Source: Acanthamoeba lenticulata
Lineage: Eukaryota > Discosea > Longamoebia > Acanthamoebidae
Direction of reading: 5' to 3'
NCBI GenBank assembly: GCA_002179805.1
Contig: NAVB01002176.1
Coordinates: forward strand, 1-18,805
DNA length: 18,805 nucleotides
Below the pieces are notes generated by a model that saw nothing but the letters and a program-made list of their open reading frames with translations, made no database searches and had not been told where the DNA came from. This document shows positions 8,201 through 16,932 of this stretch, one piece after another. The position numbers and the translations under genes were made by a program. The stretch's first letter is position 1. Each line of letters begins with the position of its first letter.

Positions 8201-11075
8201 AAGGAGAAGAGATTCAGGCAGAGTGACGGCAAGGGAATATGTACGTCATCGGAAATGGCAGTGAGAGAACTGAGCAACTGCTCGGCCATCCTATGGGAAG
8301 GAAAATCAAATGGCTTGACCTAGTGCAAAATTGCATAATATTGGCCAATCAGTCCAAATCATACCCAACAACATCAATGTAGGGGGGGAGGGGGGCATGA
8401 GAGGGTGGTGGTGCAAAGGAGGCAGACCTGGAACTCGAGCACTGTTCTGATGCGGTCGGCAAACATGGTGATGAAATCAAAGTTAACCAGCCCTGTGGGC
8501 GTGTAGGGTGCATTGCCCTCCCGGATGAATGTGATATCCCGCAAGAAAAGGGCTGCAAGGAAAGAAAGGAGGTTCGGCATGAAGCAAGAGCAGGACGGTC
8601 AGCACAGGCCGGCGGGAAATGAGGAGGGTTTTGGGTTTGGGCTTGGGTTTGGGTTTGGTTTGATCGCTTGATGATGGGGAGGGGGCAAACTCGCGGTGCC
8701 GCACCAAAGTAGGGCAACTTGGGGAAAGGACGTTTCTTGAACTCAGCTGTGTAATTGCTAAAGTTCTGCTGTGGGTTCATGAGCTCTTCGAGAGCTTGGA
8801 ACGACAGCCTAACTCGCTCTGAGAGGCGCTGCACTCGTGCATCGTGGCGGTGAGACAGGGGGCGAGCGAGGGCGAGGAGGAGAAGAAGGAGAAAAAGGGG
8901 AGAAGGGGGGGGGGGCATTTGCCACAATCACACACACCCTCCCCGTGGATCAAACACATAAGAGTGTTGCGTGGAAGGAAACGGAAGGAGGAGCATGCAC
9001 CTCCCACACGTGCTTCAGGCGCTGAACGGAGGAGTTGTTGAGGCCTGACATAATCTCCATCAGTGAGTTAAAGTTGGAGAGCTGGAGACACTTTTTAGCG
9101 ATCTGGATGAACTTCTTGATGACGACTTTCTGTTCGCTGGCGCCTTTGGTGGTGAGGATCTCCGTGGCCACCCAGTAGCTGACCTGGCAAGTGAAAAAAA
9201 AAGACGGGGAAGGCGACCGTAAGAAGAAAAGAAACAGAAAAGAAACAGAAACGGGTCTACACGTGCCTCGTTGAAGCGGTTGATGAGCTTGGTGATGTTG
9301 GGCGCGAGTATTTCTTTCGCTTGCTTCTGCCAGGCTTGGCCCAAGAACTCACGGGGCGAGATCTTCTTGAGTAGGGCAAATTCTCGCAACGTGAGCTCTC
9401 TAGGGATATGTCGATATGTAGCCACACGACACACACGCAGACAAAGAGCGGGATCTTCAGTGGTGGTGGTGGTGGGGGGGAGCAACAAATCAAGCAGATA
9501 AAGAGTTGTTGGTCGTCTCGCGCCTCCTCTAGGGAGGAGGAGCGCACCGGGCAACGACGGTTGGGTGTAGCTCCAAGAAGTCGATGTTGGGTGAGGGCCG
9601 CATTGAAGGAGAGCCGGACGGAGGTGCTGGGGTAGTCGTGATAGTAGTATTCGTAGTGAGGATGGCGCCCGTGACATCGTTCGATACACTTCGCGTGAGG
9701 CCCAAATCTGATTTGGACAGTGACAGTGGGCCTGGCAAGGAGAAGGAATTGCGCTTGAGGGAATCCTGGTCGGTGTATTGCTGTTGTGAGGTGCACGGTC
9801 AGCACAATGTGTTGTGAGTGGAGTCCACGACGACCAGTACACAACAACCAAGTAAGTTTACTTGCTGCCTACTCAACCCACATCCTCCGCCTCCCCTTCC
9901 TCCCCTTCCTCCCCTTCCAACAACACCAGCAACACAATACCACCACAACCACAACCACCAGCCACCACCACCCACCAGGAAACGGAGGGAAGAGCGAAAA
10001 GGGAGGGGCCAGGGAAAGCAGCAAGGAGGAGGAGGAACCTGCTTCTTGCGCAACTTGAGGAAGAGCAGTTTAAACTCATTGATCACGTTGGCGTCTTTCG
10101 TTTCGTTGAGGGCAGTCAAGATGTGGTTGATGTGGGGCTTCAAGTCTTCAAAACATCTGTTGGCCCACTGCCGCATAAAGTCCACCATGCGGCCACTGAT
10201 ACACACAAACAGAAGGGCGTTTACTTGGAGATCAAAAATGACGGAAGAGGAGGTGGAGGAGGAGAGGGTAGCCACACACGCGCGGACCACCTCTCATCCC
10301 CCTTCTCACAAGTGGTGGAGGCACGCACGTTTCAGCGGCCAGCTGCGGATCGTCGGTGGTTTTTTTGAACGTGCACTCTCTTGTGATGTAAGGGAACAAG
10401 GGCACGAGGACAGCACACATGTTTACACGCTGACGAGGGGGAGAGGGAGGGAGGGAAGAAGAAGAAGAAGGGAGGGCAAGGAAAGAAGGAAGGAAGGATA
10501 TTCTTGTAACCATAGGTCCACCAGTGTGGTCGTTGGAGCAAACTCGGGGAAGGTAAAGATGAACGACTCCGCTATCTCTGTTCGTGGGTGGGTGATGTGG
10601 GCCGAGTGGTCGAAAAAGGAGGAGAAAGGTTGCAGGATACATACCACTATTCTTGTTGCGAAGCAGAATAGCCTGTGCGAAACTGGCAAAGGCGCTGGAC
10701 TTGCCTTCGGGCGAGAGCTCTGGCTGGCTTGACTTTTCCTCGCTTGCTGGCACGAGCTCCAAGCTGAGTTCGCGCTGCAATTCCCTACTGCGCTGTTGAA
10801 GCTCTCTCTCCTTGAGCGCATCCATGAGAGAAAACTCACCACCTTCCATCTTGTGCCCACCAGAGGGGTGTAACGCGTTTCTGTTCAGGCCTGGTCGTCC
10901 GTTGGCGATCGTAGCAGCCTTTTTAAGGAGGTGCCCAGGCAACTTCCAGAGTGCCGAGCGGAGTTTATCGCTACGATACGGATAAACACAGGAGTTCCCT
11001 GGGGAAGGGAACCCAGGGCCGCAAAAGAGAGAATAAAAGAACGATCAGGACTTTACAAGTCACGGGCATGGTCAT
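3417..11075 (-). CDS. Ras guanine-nucleotide exchange factor with tandem V4R sensor domains
   Basis: Predicted Ras activator of about 1313 residues in 25 exons. The start is the first in-frame ATG (11073-11075), just after an in-frame TAA; a second ATG follows two codons later. Exons 1-2 are 11075-11057 and 10998-10645. Order of parts: basic/helical N-terminus with a charged stretch (MDALKERELQQRS), REM domain (about residues 125-230), CDC25-type catalytic domain (about 300-540), acidic Ser/Thr linker, Gly/Ser-rich exon 14 with a Lys run, then V4R-1 (about 720-930), a basic linker, and V4R-2 (about 1030-1270). Every reconstructed join keeps phase; only the exon 3 donor (10522) is doubtful, because it discards a plausible helix. 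The fusion is supported by continuous phase across 8043/7847, 7739/7494 and 6975/6807. The last intron (3517-3458) may be retained. Ras exchange activity is known for the family; ligand control by V4R is inference. Confidence 0.82.
4192..4252. repeat. GA-rich microsatellite
   Basis: Interrupted (GA)n of about 60 bases within the exchange factor intron 4260-4151. On the transcribed strand it reads (CT)n. A similar (GT)n(GA)n tract lies at 4419-4454 and another (GA)n at 4810-4832. Confidence 0.9.
5237..5329. repeat. CATA-type repeats followed by CCCCAA repeats
   Basis: About 60 bases of imperfect ATAC/AAAC repeats, then CCCCAA units at 5310-5329, in the exchange factor intron 5434-5224. On the transcribed (-) strand the latter reads GGTT followed by GGGGTT units. 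A GATT repeat (5407-5425) lies at the other end of the same intron. Confidence 0.85.
5435..7494 (-). other. Linker and first V4R domain of the Ras exchange factor
   Basis: Exons 7494-6975, 6807-6680, 6519-6407, 6241-6118, 5840-5732 and 5536-5435. Exon 7494-6975 carries a low-complexity Gly/Ser region and a Lys-rich stretch (SKKKKKKIKSRKKFDG, a possible nuclear or membrane-charge signal). The V4R domain then shows YFSKCFRSVKK, RMLLLRGSALTTDF, KLVYDLGHIIARSD and GIPFLAYCGYSFAHVTPQSK. It closes with the signature CHLVAGYCSGW followed by AIEVSCQARGDNECVIL. Spacing is C-x22-E-x2-C-x7-C, the zinc-ligand pattern of XylR/DmpR/MopR sensor domains as I recall it. The acceptor for exon 6807 has a second CAG six bases upstream, which would add two residues. 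The 277-base intron 6117-5841 is longer than its neighbours, so a small missed exon there is possible. Confidence 0.78.
6858..6884. repeat. GGGTG pentanucleotide repeat
   Basis: Five G-rich units in tandem on the + strand, within the exchange factor intron 6974-6808. The transcript carries the C-rich complement. Confidence 0.85.
8043..10577 (-). other. REM and CDC25 (RasGEF) catalytic block of the Ras exchange factor
   Basis: Exons: 10577-10522, 10429-10329, 10195-10039, 9780-9548, 9399-9261, 9183-9001, 8828-8705, 8552-8428, 8319-8245, 8101-8043. The REM-like part holds ESFIFTFPEFAPTTTL and RMVDFMRQWANRCFEDLKP. The CDC25 domain runs from VARELTLREFALLKKISPRE (exons 6/7, with FLGQAW next) through SYWVATEIL and VVIKKFIQIAKKCLQLSNFN, then SLMEIMSGLNNSSVQRLKHV, then RDITFIREGNAPYTP, and ends at DELYALSL, which matches the usual C-terminal helix of the family. 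All the conserved regions expected of an active exchange domain are recognisable. The start of exon 6 encodes a Ser/Thr-rich linker. Which Ras or Rap protein it acts on cannot be told. Confidence 0.88.
8626..8653 (+). repeat. Five GGG tracts (GGGTTT-like), potential G-quadruplex
   Basis: GGG runs at 8626, 8633, 8639, 8645 and 8651 are separated by 3-4 bases, a strong quadruplex pattern. They lie on the + strand, which is the template strand of the exchange factor intron 8704-8553. Confidence 0.75.
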
Positions 11076-11247
11076 TGTTTACATTGTTTGTTAACCCCAC
11101 CAAGGGAGAGGGTGTACAGGGAGCGCGGTGAAGTTGTTGTTTACATCACACCGATAAGGCGCGCGCGCAAAGCAGAAGAGGGGAAAGAAAGGGATTTACA
11201 GGATACATGGTTGTACACACAGGGCCAGGCAGAAGCGCGCATCGTGC
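11076..11247 (-). promoter_or_regulatory. Leader/promoter interval of the Ras exchange factor with repeated ATGTAAACAA
   Basis: This 172-bp interval separates the upstream stop (11248) from the exchange factor ATG. Read on the - strand it contains ATGTAAACAA twice (starting at 11146 and 11084). Each copy is a start codon followed directly by a stop (ATG TAA), and each contains GTAAACA, the core recognised by forkhead factors. The nearer copy ends just before the coding ATG. Whether these lie in the promoter or the 5' leader cannot be told. No clear TATA box was seen. Confidence 0.4.
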
Positions 11248-12302
11248 TCACGCGGTCCTTGTGAAGGCAGCGACAGGTACGAACGGGATGGGTTCGGAAT
11301 AGCTCCTGTTGCGGGTCGTTCGCTGAGTTTCTACAGCACCGACGTTGGTGACCTCCTCCGCGCCGCCATGATGGTCCCAGGTCGGATCTGCGGTGAAGAG
11401 CTGAGCTCCGCCGGCGGTGGCCTTGAGTGGGCGCGCACCACTCGAAGGGAGGGTGCAGAAATGTCCACGAGTGCCAAGGACGAGGCGGTGCTGGCTCTCG
11501 TAGAGGACAGCCGGTGCGTCGACAGGCGGCATGTGGAAGGGTGTATTGAGGGGCACAGGATTGGAAGCGCGCGGATAGATAGGGAGGTAGGTTTCGAAGT
11601 AATCACCGCTGTCGTCCTCATCGTTGCTGTCGAGCCCTTGGTGGTAGTTAGGCGAAGTGCCGAGAAGAGGGAATTCTCGGGACGTCCCCAACGTGCCGTC
11701 TTCGTCTTCGTCGTGCTGCAAGTTGCGCGCGCCAGGTAGAGAAGGAATGAAGAACTGGAAGCTGGAAGGCGACTGCGCTTGGGCTGTTAAGCGTCTATCA
11801 CTTACAAAGTAGAGTCGCGAGTTGTCCTCATCCTCTTCATCAGTGGTTCCACGCGGGCCAGGGGTGTGAAAGCCCGAGAGGAAGATTCGTTGAATTTCAC
11901 AAGATCCTTCCATCTCGATGGTTTCATCGTCCAAGGTCGAAGCAATTCGGTAGCTAGCAGCGAGTACTCCTTGCACGATTCCTCCCTCTCCTTCATTCGA
12001 ACGTTCACCGTAGAGGTCGAATGGGAACTCGCTCGCCGTGTTCCCTTCTTCATCCGCGTGGAAATAGAATTCAGATCGTGCAAATTTATTGCGCGAAGTT
12101 GACAGTACGCCCGAGCGCTTGAGCGGTCTTGGAGCGGCGATTTTCTTGGACGACATCATTAGAGCGGACAAGAGGCGGATGTTGGCTACTACCTGTGCGG
12201 GGACAGGCCGTAAAATAATAATACACGAGCGAGGAGACGAAACGGCAGTACCGCAAAAGTGAGAGAACAGCACCACACAGAAGAAGCAGCACAGCAACGG
12301 AT
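11248..12302 (-). CDS. Acidic protein of unknown family; probable transmembrane and cytoplasmic tail of the MRH protein
   Basis: A long frame encodes an acidic, low-homology sequence ending in TGA at 11248. If independent, it starts at ATG 12157-12159 (303 residues). The favoured model joins it to the MRH gene: exon 12302-12239 encodes a 16-residue hydrophobic run, a 46-base intron follows (12238-12193, GTCTCC...CACAG), and exon 12192-11248 supplies a 314-residue tail. This gives a 599-residue type I membrane protein. The tail has three acidic clusters each near aromatic residues (TDEEDEDNSRLYF, HDEDEDGTLGTSREF, NDEDDSGDYFETYLPIYPR), a Yxx-phi type YLPI, and near the C-terminus RNRSYSEP, which fits a 14-3-3 mode-1 site (RSxSxP). 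These features suit endosomal sorting, but that is inference. The short intron is the weak point. No known domain was recognised. Confidence 0.5.
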
Positions 12303-12629
12303 CTACAGAGAGGGATAAATCCTGCTTCCAGCACTACGACCATTGAGCAAATTGGCTGAAAAGTGTGTACTGTCGACGTCGACAGTAGCCCAAGCCCAAC
12401 GGTTTTTCTGGCCCAGATCACGCGTCCAGCTCTGTAACGGCGGTCGAGATGGCTAAGTAGTTGGGTGCCGCGGGCAAGGGCAATTGCAGAGGTTGCAGCA
12501 CGCCTGACTGCACGTTGAGAGCACGACGAGAAAAGTGCTGCCGCTGGCCATGCCTGCTTCCCCACAACACGGTACCGTGTTAACGGCTCAAATATCAGAA
12601 GGTGGGCAGTGTCGAGCACATGCGCTTAC
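12303..12629 (-). other. Probable 327-base intron of the MRH gene, or intergenic DNA
   Basis: Bounded on the - strand by GTAAGCG at 12629 and a pyrimidine-rich tract ending TCTCTGTAG at 12303. Joining these boundaries keeps phase (AG|A) into a hydrophobic run, SVAVLLLLCGAVLSLL. An open frame crosses the interval, but its translation is Arg/Ala-rich and resembles no family, so I do not call a gene inside. The alternative is that the MRH gene ends at 12626 and this is the promoter of a separate gene starting at 12159. Confidence 0.4.
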
Positions 12630-13786
12630 CTGGCTTCGAACGAAGCTATGCTGAGAGTGGTTTTGTCTTTTTCCAGCTTGAGGGAGAAATCAGATATGAC
12701 TCCTGAGTCTATCGGAGAAGGCATACCGAATCCAGCAGCGTGCACTACGCAACCAATAGCCTCGTGGGTCTCAAAGATCTCCATGTACCAAGTTTCTAAA
12801 CCATCAGCTGGGGAAGATGATCGACTGAAGATGCGATGGCCACATGCTTCTGGCGCCCCAACCACAAAGTGGTATTTGCATATAGTAGGCTCTGAAACTG
12901 AGACGATTCTCAACTGTCATTCATGGCACGCAAAGTCAGAGACACACAGCAGCAGCAACTCATTGCAACCAAGGAGGAAAGACAGAAATCATACGCCCTG
13001 CTCACACGTGAATTGAACAGTGAAAGAACGTGGGATTGAGCAGTGCTCGTTGTTGCCCTCCTCGTAGATTTGTTCACCATGCGAGTTCCATCCTTTGAAT
13101 CGCCCTGCCTTACGCCCGCCACATTACATGAGGTGTTGGCAGGCCAGAGTAAGTCGTGGGTAATCCGAACCAAGGAGGATGGGTGCATTCGTGTTGCTGT
13201 TGTCAACCACCTGCGTTGCATTTGCACCAATACACAACTGGACACAAACACACACACAAAAGTCTGTGAACCACCTCTTGTGAGCAGCAAGAAGTAGGGG
13301 CAGTAGCTGGTACGGTGTAGCCGTGGTCGTTCTTAAACCCAAGACACGTTTTGGAAGTCATGTAACGCGCCAAAATTTCAGAAGGAGGCAGCTCCTTTTC
13401 GGCCTTAGTGGTCGCTTCCTAGCAGCCCGATCACGCGGGTAAGGGCAAACCATTGTTTTTTTCTTCTTGTTAAGGGGGGGGGGGTGAAGAAACCTGAGGA
13501 AAGGTGCTGTAGTCAAACGTGCACTTGACGTCAGCGCCCCGCGACGAAATCTGCAGAATTCGAAGGATCAATCCCGTGAGGAGTCAAAGGCAAAGAGGGG
13601 AGGGCAGCTGGGACAAACCATTGAGGCTGACTCTCTTCCCTTCTCGTTTCGGGTGATCCAGAAGCCATTGACCCGCGAATCACTGTCTATGCGCGGGATA
13701 GCGTGCACAGCGAGCACACACCACACCACAAAGAAACACCAGGTGGCCAGCAACGATGGATGCGACCAACCGGGTCGGGACCCCAT
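12626..13786 (-). CDS. Secretory-pathway MRH-domain (mannose-6-phosphate-receptor-homology) protein
   Basis: Lectin-type luminal protein of the MPR/OS-9/Atg27-like fold. The ATG at 13784-13786 opens a clear signal peptide (basic start, then LLATWCFFVVWCVLAVHA). Exons: 13786-13619, 13550-13494, 13418-13314, 13237-13171, 13104-12995, 12913-12630. MRH signatures: VKCTFDYS, CIGANATQVVDN, LLGRFKGWNS, QIYEEGNNEHCSIPRSFTVQ followed by FTC, then SEPTICKYHFVVGAPEAC. The Gln, Arg, Glu and Tyr expected in mannose-phosphate or N-glycan binding have candidates (ATQ, PRSF, SEPTICKY with Glu and Tyr six apart). A second, unrecognised segment of about 80 residues follows. If exon 6 is not spliced the protein ends at TAA (12628-12626); however AG|GTAAGC at 12630 is a strong donor and points to a transmembrane continuation. 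It starts only 83 bases after the pICln stop on the same strand. Confidence 0.75.
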
Positions 13787-13868
13787 CTTGCAAGCAACAA
13801 AAGAGCGAGGAAGAAAGGCAAAAAGGAAAATTGCAATTTTTTTCGTCTTCTCCGTCCGTGTGCGTCTG

Positions 13869-14667
13869 TCAGGGTGCGCCATCCTCCATGGGCTCTTCGT
13901 CCTCCGGGTCTTCGTATTGTTCGTCCCCATTTGCCTGCGCCCAGCCTTATGAGTGGGCTTAATTCTGTCAAGCTTGGACGACATTGGATGGATGCAGAGA
14001 TCGCAACAGCGCACCATTGTGTGAGGAAGTGAGTTTTGGAGTGATGAGAGGTCCATCATGCCCTCCAGTCGCTCAGCGCCTGCATTGACCTCACCTTCGT
14101 TGTAGTAGAAATCGCCTTCGCCTTCTTGCTCTTCATCAGGGTTTAGCATGGCTCCTCGGCTGAAGGCAGCATAAAGCCCTGGCACTGTGTGCCCGAGTCA
14201 GAGCATAGTTTTTTGACTCACAACACAACGAGGAGGGACGAACGGGCTGCCTGGTCACGAGGGATGAAGGCAACTTCGTGCAGCTCATCACCATCGAGTT
14301 GACAATACAGACATGCGTGCCCGCCGTAGAGAGAGGACTCGGCACCGGCAAGGGCGTGCATGACAATATACGGAAAGTCCATAGCATAGCCCTTCGCCGC
14401 CTGCGCACCAAATTGATTCGTGCGGGAGGGTTGGGGGGTATGTGAGAACACTCAGGAAGGTTGGAAGGATACCGCATAAAGCACACGTGCCTGTGAAGAA
14501 AGCCAGATTACGTTCCTGGTGGTGACGTAGAGTGTGCCAACGCCTTCCGAGGGGCCCGATGGGTCAAAATGGCATTCTACTGCGGGCTGCGTGAGGAGGA
14601 GCTCTTCACCAGATCCAAGAACAGGGCTCCCATCTTCCTTTCTTTGCGAAACAGACACGAGCGGCAT
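13869..14667 (-). CDS. CLNS1A: pICln (methylosome subunit, CLNS1A family)
   Basis: pICln binds Sm proteins and presents them to the PRMT5 methylosome during snRNP assembly. Exons 14667-14473, 14400-14244, 14178-14015 and 13934-13869 give 193 residues, against about 237 in human. All joins keep phase. The PH-like core shows GVGTLYVTTRNVIWLSSQAR, then MDFPYIVMHALAGAESSLYG, then VAFIPRDQAARLYAAFSRGA and MLNPDEE, which parallels the human FVPSDKSALEAMF...LHPDPED. AERLEGMM matches the human LERLEGML. The short acidic C-terminus (DEQYEDPEDEEPMEDGAP) corresponds to the acidic tail that contacts Sm proteins. It is divergent from the SLC35F-like gene and is followed closely by the MRH gene. Confidence 0.87.
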
Positions 14668-14763
14668 GTTCGAGAGGCAGAGGAGAAGTATACTTTTCCT
14701 GCCGTAAGAAGAGAGGAAGGAAAAATGAACAAGAAAAAAAAAAGCTAGTGGTGGAGGATCATC
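14668..14763. promoter_or_regulatory. Bidirectional promoter between pICln and the SLC35F-like gene
   Basis: Only 96 bases separate the two divergent ATGs. The interval must hold both leaders and start signals. It contains AGTATACTTTT near the pICln side and an A-rich stretch (14731-14743). No standard box can be assigned with confidence. The shared-promoter call rests on gene orientation and spacing. Confidence 0.5.
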
Positions 14764-16766
14764 ATGGGCAGCGGGGCCGTGCGGTGGCCAGCGCGTGTAT
14801 GGGCCACTCTGGTGGCTACGCTCTCCGATCGCAAGGTCCTGTGTGGCCTGCTGCTGGGTCAGTTTCTGTCGCTGCTCATCACCGGCACAGGCGTGAGCTC
14901 CCAATACCTAGCCACGCAATATGACGTCCAGATCCCAACCACTCAAAGCTCCTTCAACTACCTCCTTCTTCTCTTCGTTTATATGCCCACCCTCTTCTAT
15001 CAGCGTCGACGTTCTTCCCCCCAATCTCCTTCATCTTCTGCCGACATTTTTTCATCGACGAACGGGGCAGTGTGCAGCACCCCCATCCTTGAACAACGTG
15101 AGCCGAACCGCCAATTGCCCAGGTGCGTTTTTTATGCTGGATGCCTCCAATATATATATAAATAATATACATAAAACCGTCGTGCACCTCTTGGCCACTT
15201 CTTGCACTCCTCAAAGTCCTGTTCTCCTGTTTGGTGGGAACAGCGTGGGGCAAGTGCTGCGAGCCAAGTGGTGGTTCTACCTCCTGCTCGCAATTGCGGA
15301 CGTGGAAGCCAACTTCCTGGTGGTGAAAGCCTATCAGTACACGACCATCACCTCCGTCATGCTTCTTGATTGCTTCACTATTCCTTGCGTCATGGTTCCT
15401 TTCTCCCTTACCCGCCCCACTCCCAACATCTCTCTGCCTTGAGGCGTCTGTCCACTTCCACTTTTGCTTCTTTTTCTTGTGTACAACGTCTTGATTTTTT
15501 ATTTGTGCGTGCACGTGACCCATCACGTAGGTGCTCTCTTTCTTCTTCTTGAAAGCGCGCTATAGCCTTCAGCACTATCTGGGGGTCGTTCTTTGCCTGA
15601 TTGGTCTAGGGGCACTTGTGGCTTCTGATGCTCACTACAACCCCAGCGCGAGCGGTATGCATTTTTTCTTTTCTTTTCTTTTTCTAAATGGTTTTTTTCT
15701 TTCTGTATTTGTTAATGGGGGGGACAATGCGGGCAGACGGGGAGAATCCCGTGCTGGGGGACGCGTTGTGCTTGGGGGGCGCCCTCCTCTACGCCATATC
15801 CAACGTGGGGCAGGAAGGTTGCGTCAAACATTTTGATCGCGTTGAATTCCTTGCCATGCTCGGCTTGTTTGGCTCGGCCCTTAACATCGTACAATCGTAC
15901 ATGCACCAGCTGCTTCTTCTCCTCCCTCCCCTCTCTTTCTCTCTCTCTCTCTCCCCCCCCTCTCTTTCGCCTACGCCCTAACACAAACCCTCTCTCTTCC
16001 TCTTTTCGTGCGTTGTTGGCGCAAACACGCCCTTGGGGGGCGCTACAGCGTGGTCCTGGAGCGCGAGGCGCTGGCCAACATCTCGTGGAGCTTCCCCATC
16101 GGTATTTTTATATTTATTTATTTTTTGGCTCTAAGAGTACCTAACATGCGCGCGCTTGTGTGTGTGTGTATGTATGTGTGTGTGTGTGCCCATCACGCGT
16201 GGCTCAGTGGGCTACCTGGTGGCCTTTGGACTGTGTCTGTTCGCCCTTTATTCTCTCACGCCTTACATGCTCCTGTGGACTGGCGCCACGCTCTTCAACC
16301 TGTCCCTCCTCACGTCGGACGCCTACGCCATCGTTGCGGGCATCTTCCTTTTCAGCACTGCCGTACGTGCACAGCTCACTCGCCTCCCTCCTTCCCCCCT
16401 CCCAAGTCTCACACCGCAGCTCGCGCCTGACTAACTCCCCTCTTGCGTCGCACAACAACCCAGCCGGGCCTTCTCTACTTTGTGGCGCTGGGTGCCATTG
16501 TGGTCGGTCTTGTGCTGTACAACGTTCGGTGCCCAACCGTTGCACCATCTCTACCTCTCGACGATGCCAACAGCGATTTGCTGGACGACCCCGAGGTGGG
16601 GACGCTTCGCGCCCCGACCGAGCTGGACGATGTGTCTCCTTCCTCCTTCTCCTCCTCTACCACTACCATCCCCGTAACGGGTGTTTCATCATCATCACCG
16701 TTCCCCTCCCGCCCAAGAGCGGACAGGATGGCGCACCCGCCACCACCAACACTCCCGCTCTCCTGA
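14764..16766 (+). CDS. SLC35F1/F2-like multi-pass transporter
   Basis: Membrane carrier of the drug/metabolite transporter superfamily, SLC35F (DUF914) branch. Exons 14764-15122, 15244-15394, 15531-15654, 15737-15896, 16049-16101, 16208-16362 and 16464-16766 give 434 residues with every join in phase. Conserved family blocks: KVLCGLLLGQFLSLLITGT, VPT-like IPTTQSSFNYLLLLFVY, EANFLVVKAYQYTTITSVML followed by LDCFTIP, RYSLQHYLGVVLCLIGLGAL, GDALCLGGALLYAISNVGQE, RVEFLAMLGLFG, and FNLSLLTSDAYAI. About ten membrane segments are expected. The loop after segment 2 is longer than in human and Ser-rich. The C-terminal tail is acidic, then Ser/Pro-rich, and cytosolic by family topology. The substrate is unknown from sequence. 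Confidence 0.88.
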
Positions 16767-16840
16767 GCTTCTGTGCGCACCTCCAAATCCAAAAAAAAAA
16801 AAAAACCAACAAAAACAACAAAAACAAAAAACAAAACACA

Positions 16841-16846
16841 AATAAA
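16841..16846 (+). promoter_or_regulatory. Polyadenylation signal AATAAA of the SLC35F-like gene
   Basis: AATAAA lies 75 bases after the stop, within an A-rich tract (about 16790-16862). That tract separates this gene from the convergent Fyv7-like gene, whose stop is at 16933-16935. Seen directly; role inferred. Confidence 0.5.
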
Positions 16847-16932
16847 AACAAAAACAAACAAAGCTGTTGTTTGGGAACCGCCACAACATACAAAGAGAGC
16901 GACGGGTTGCTGGTCGCGGTGAGCCTAGAGCT

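Noticed and set aside
9818..10732. 304-codon + strand open frame
   Set aside because: Antisense shadow of the exchange factor's N-terminal exons. It crosses intron repeats (Pro/Thr/His runs), while the opposite strand carries clear REM motifs in phase.
12609..13016. + strand open frame of 135 codons
   Set aside because: Complement of the MRH exon 12913-12630, where the opposite strand has the SEPTICKYHF...EAC signature.
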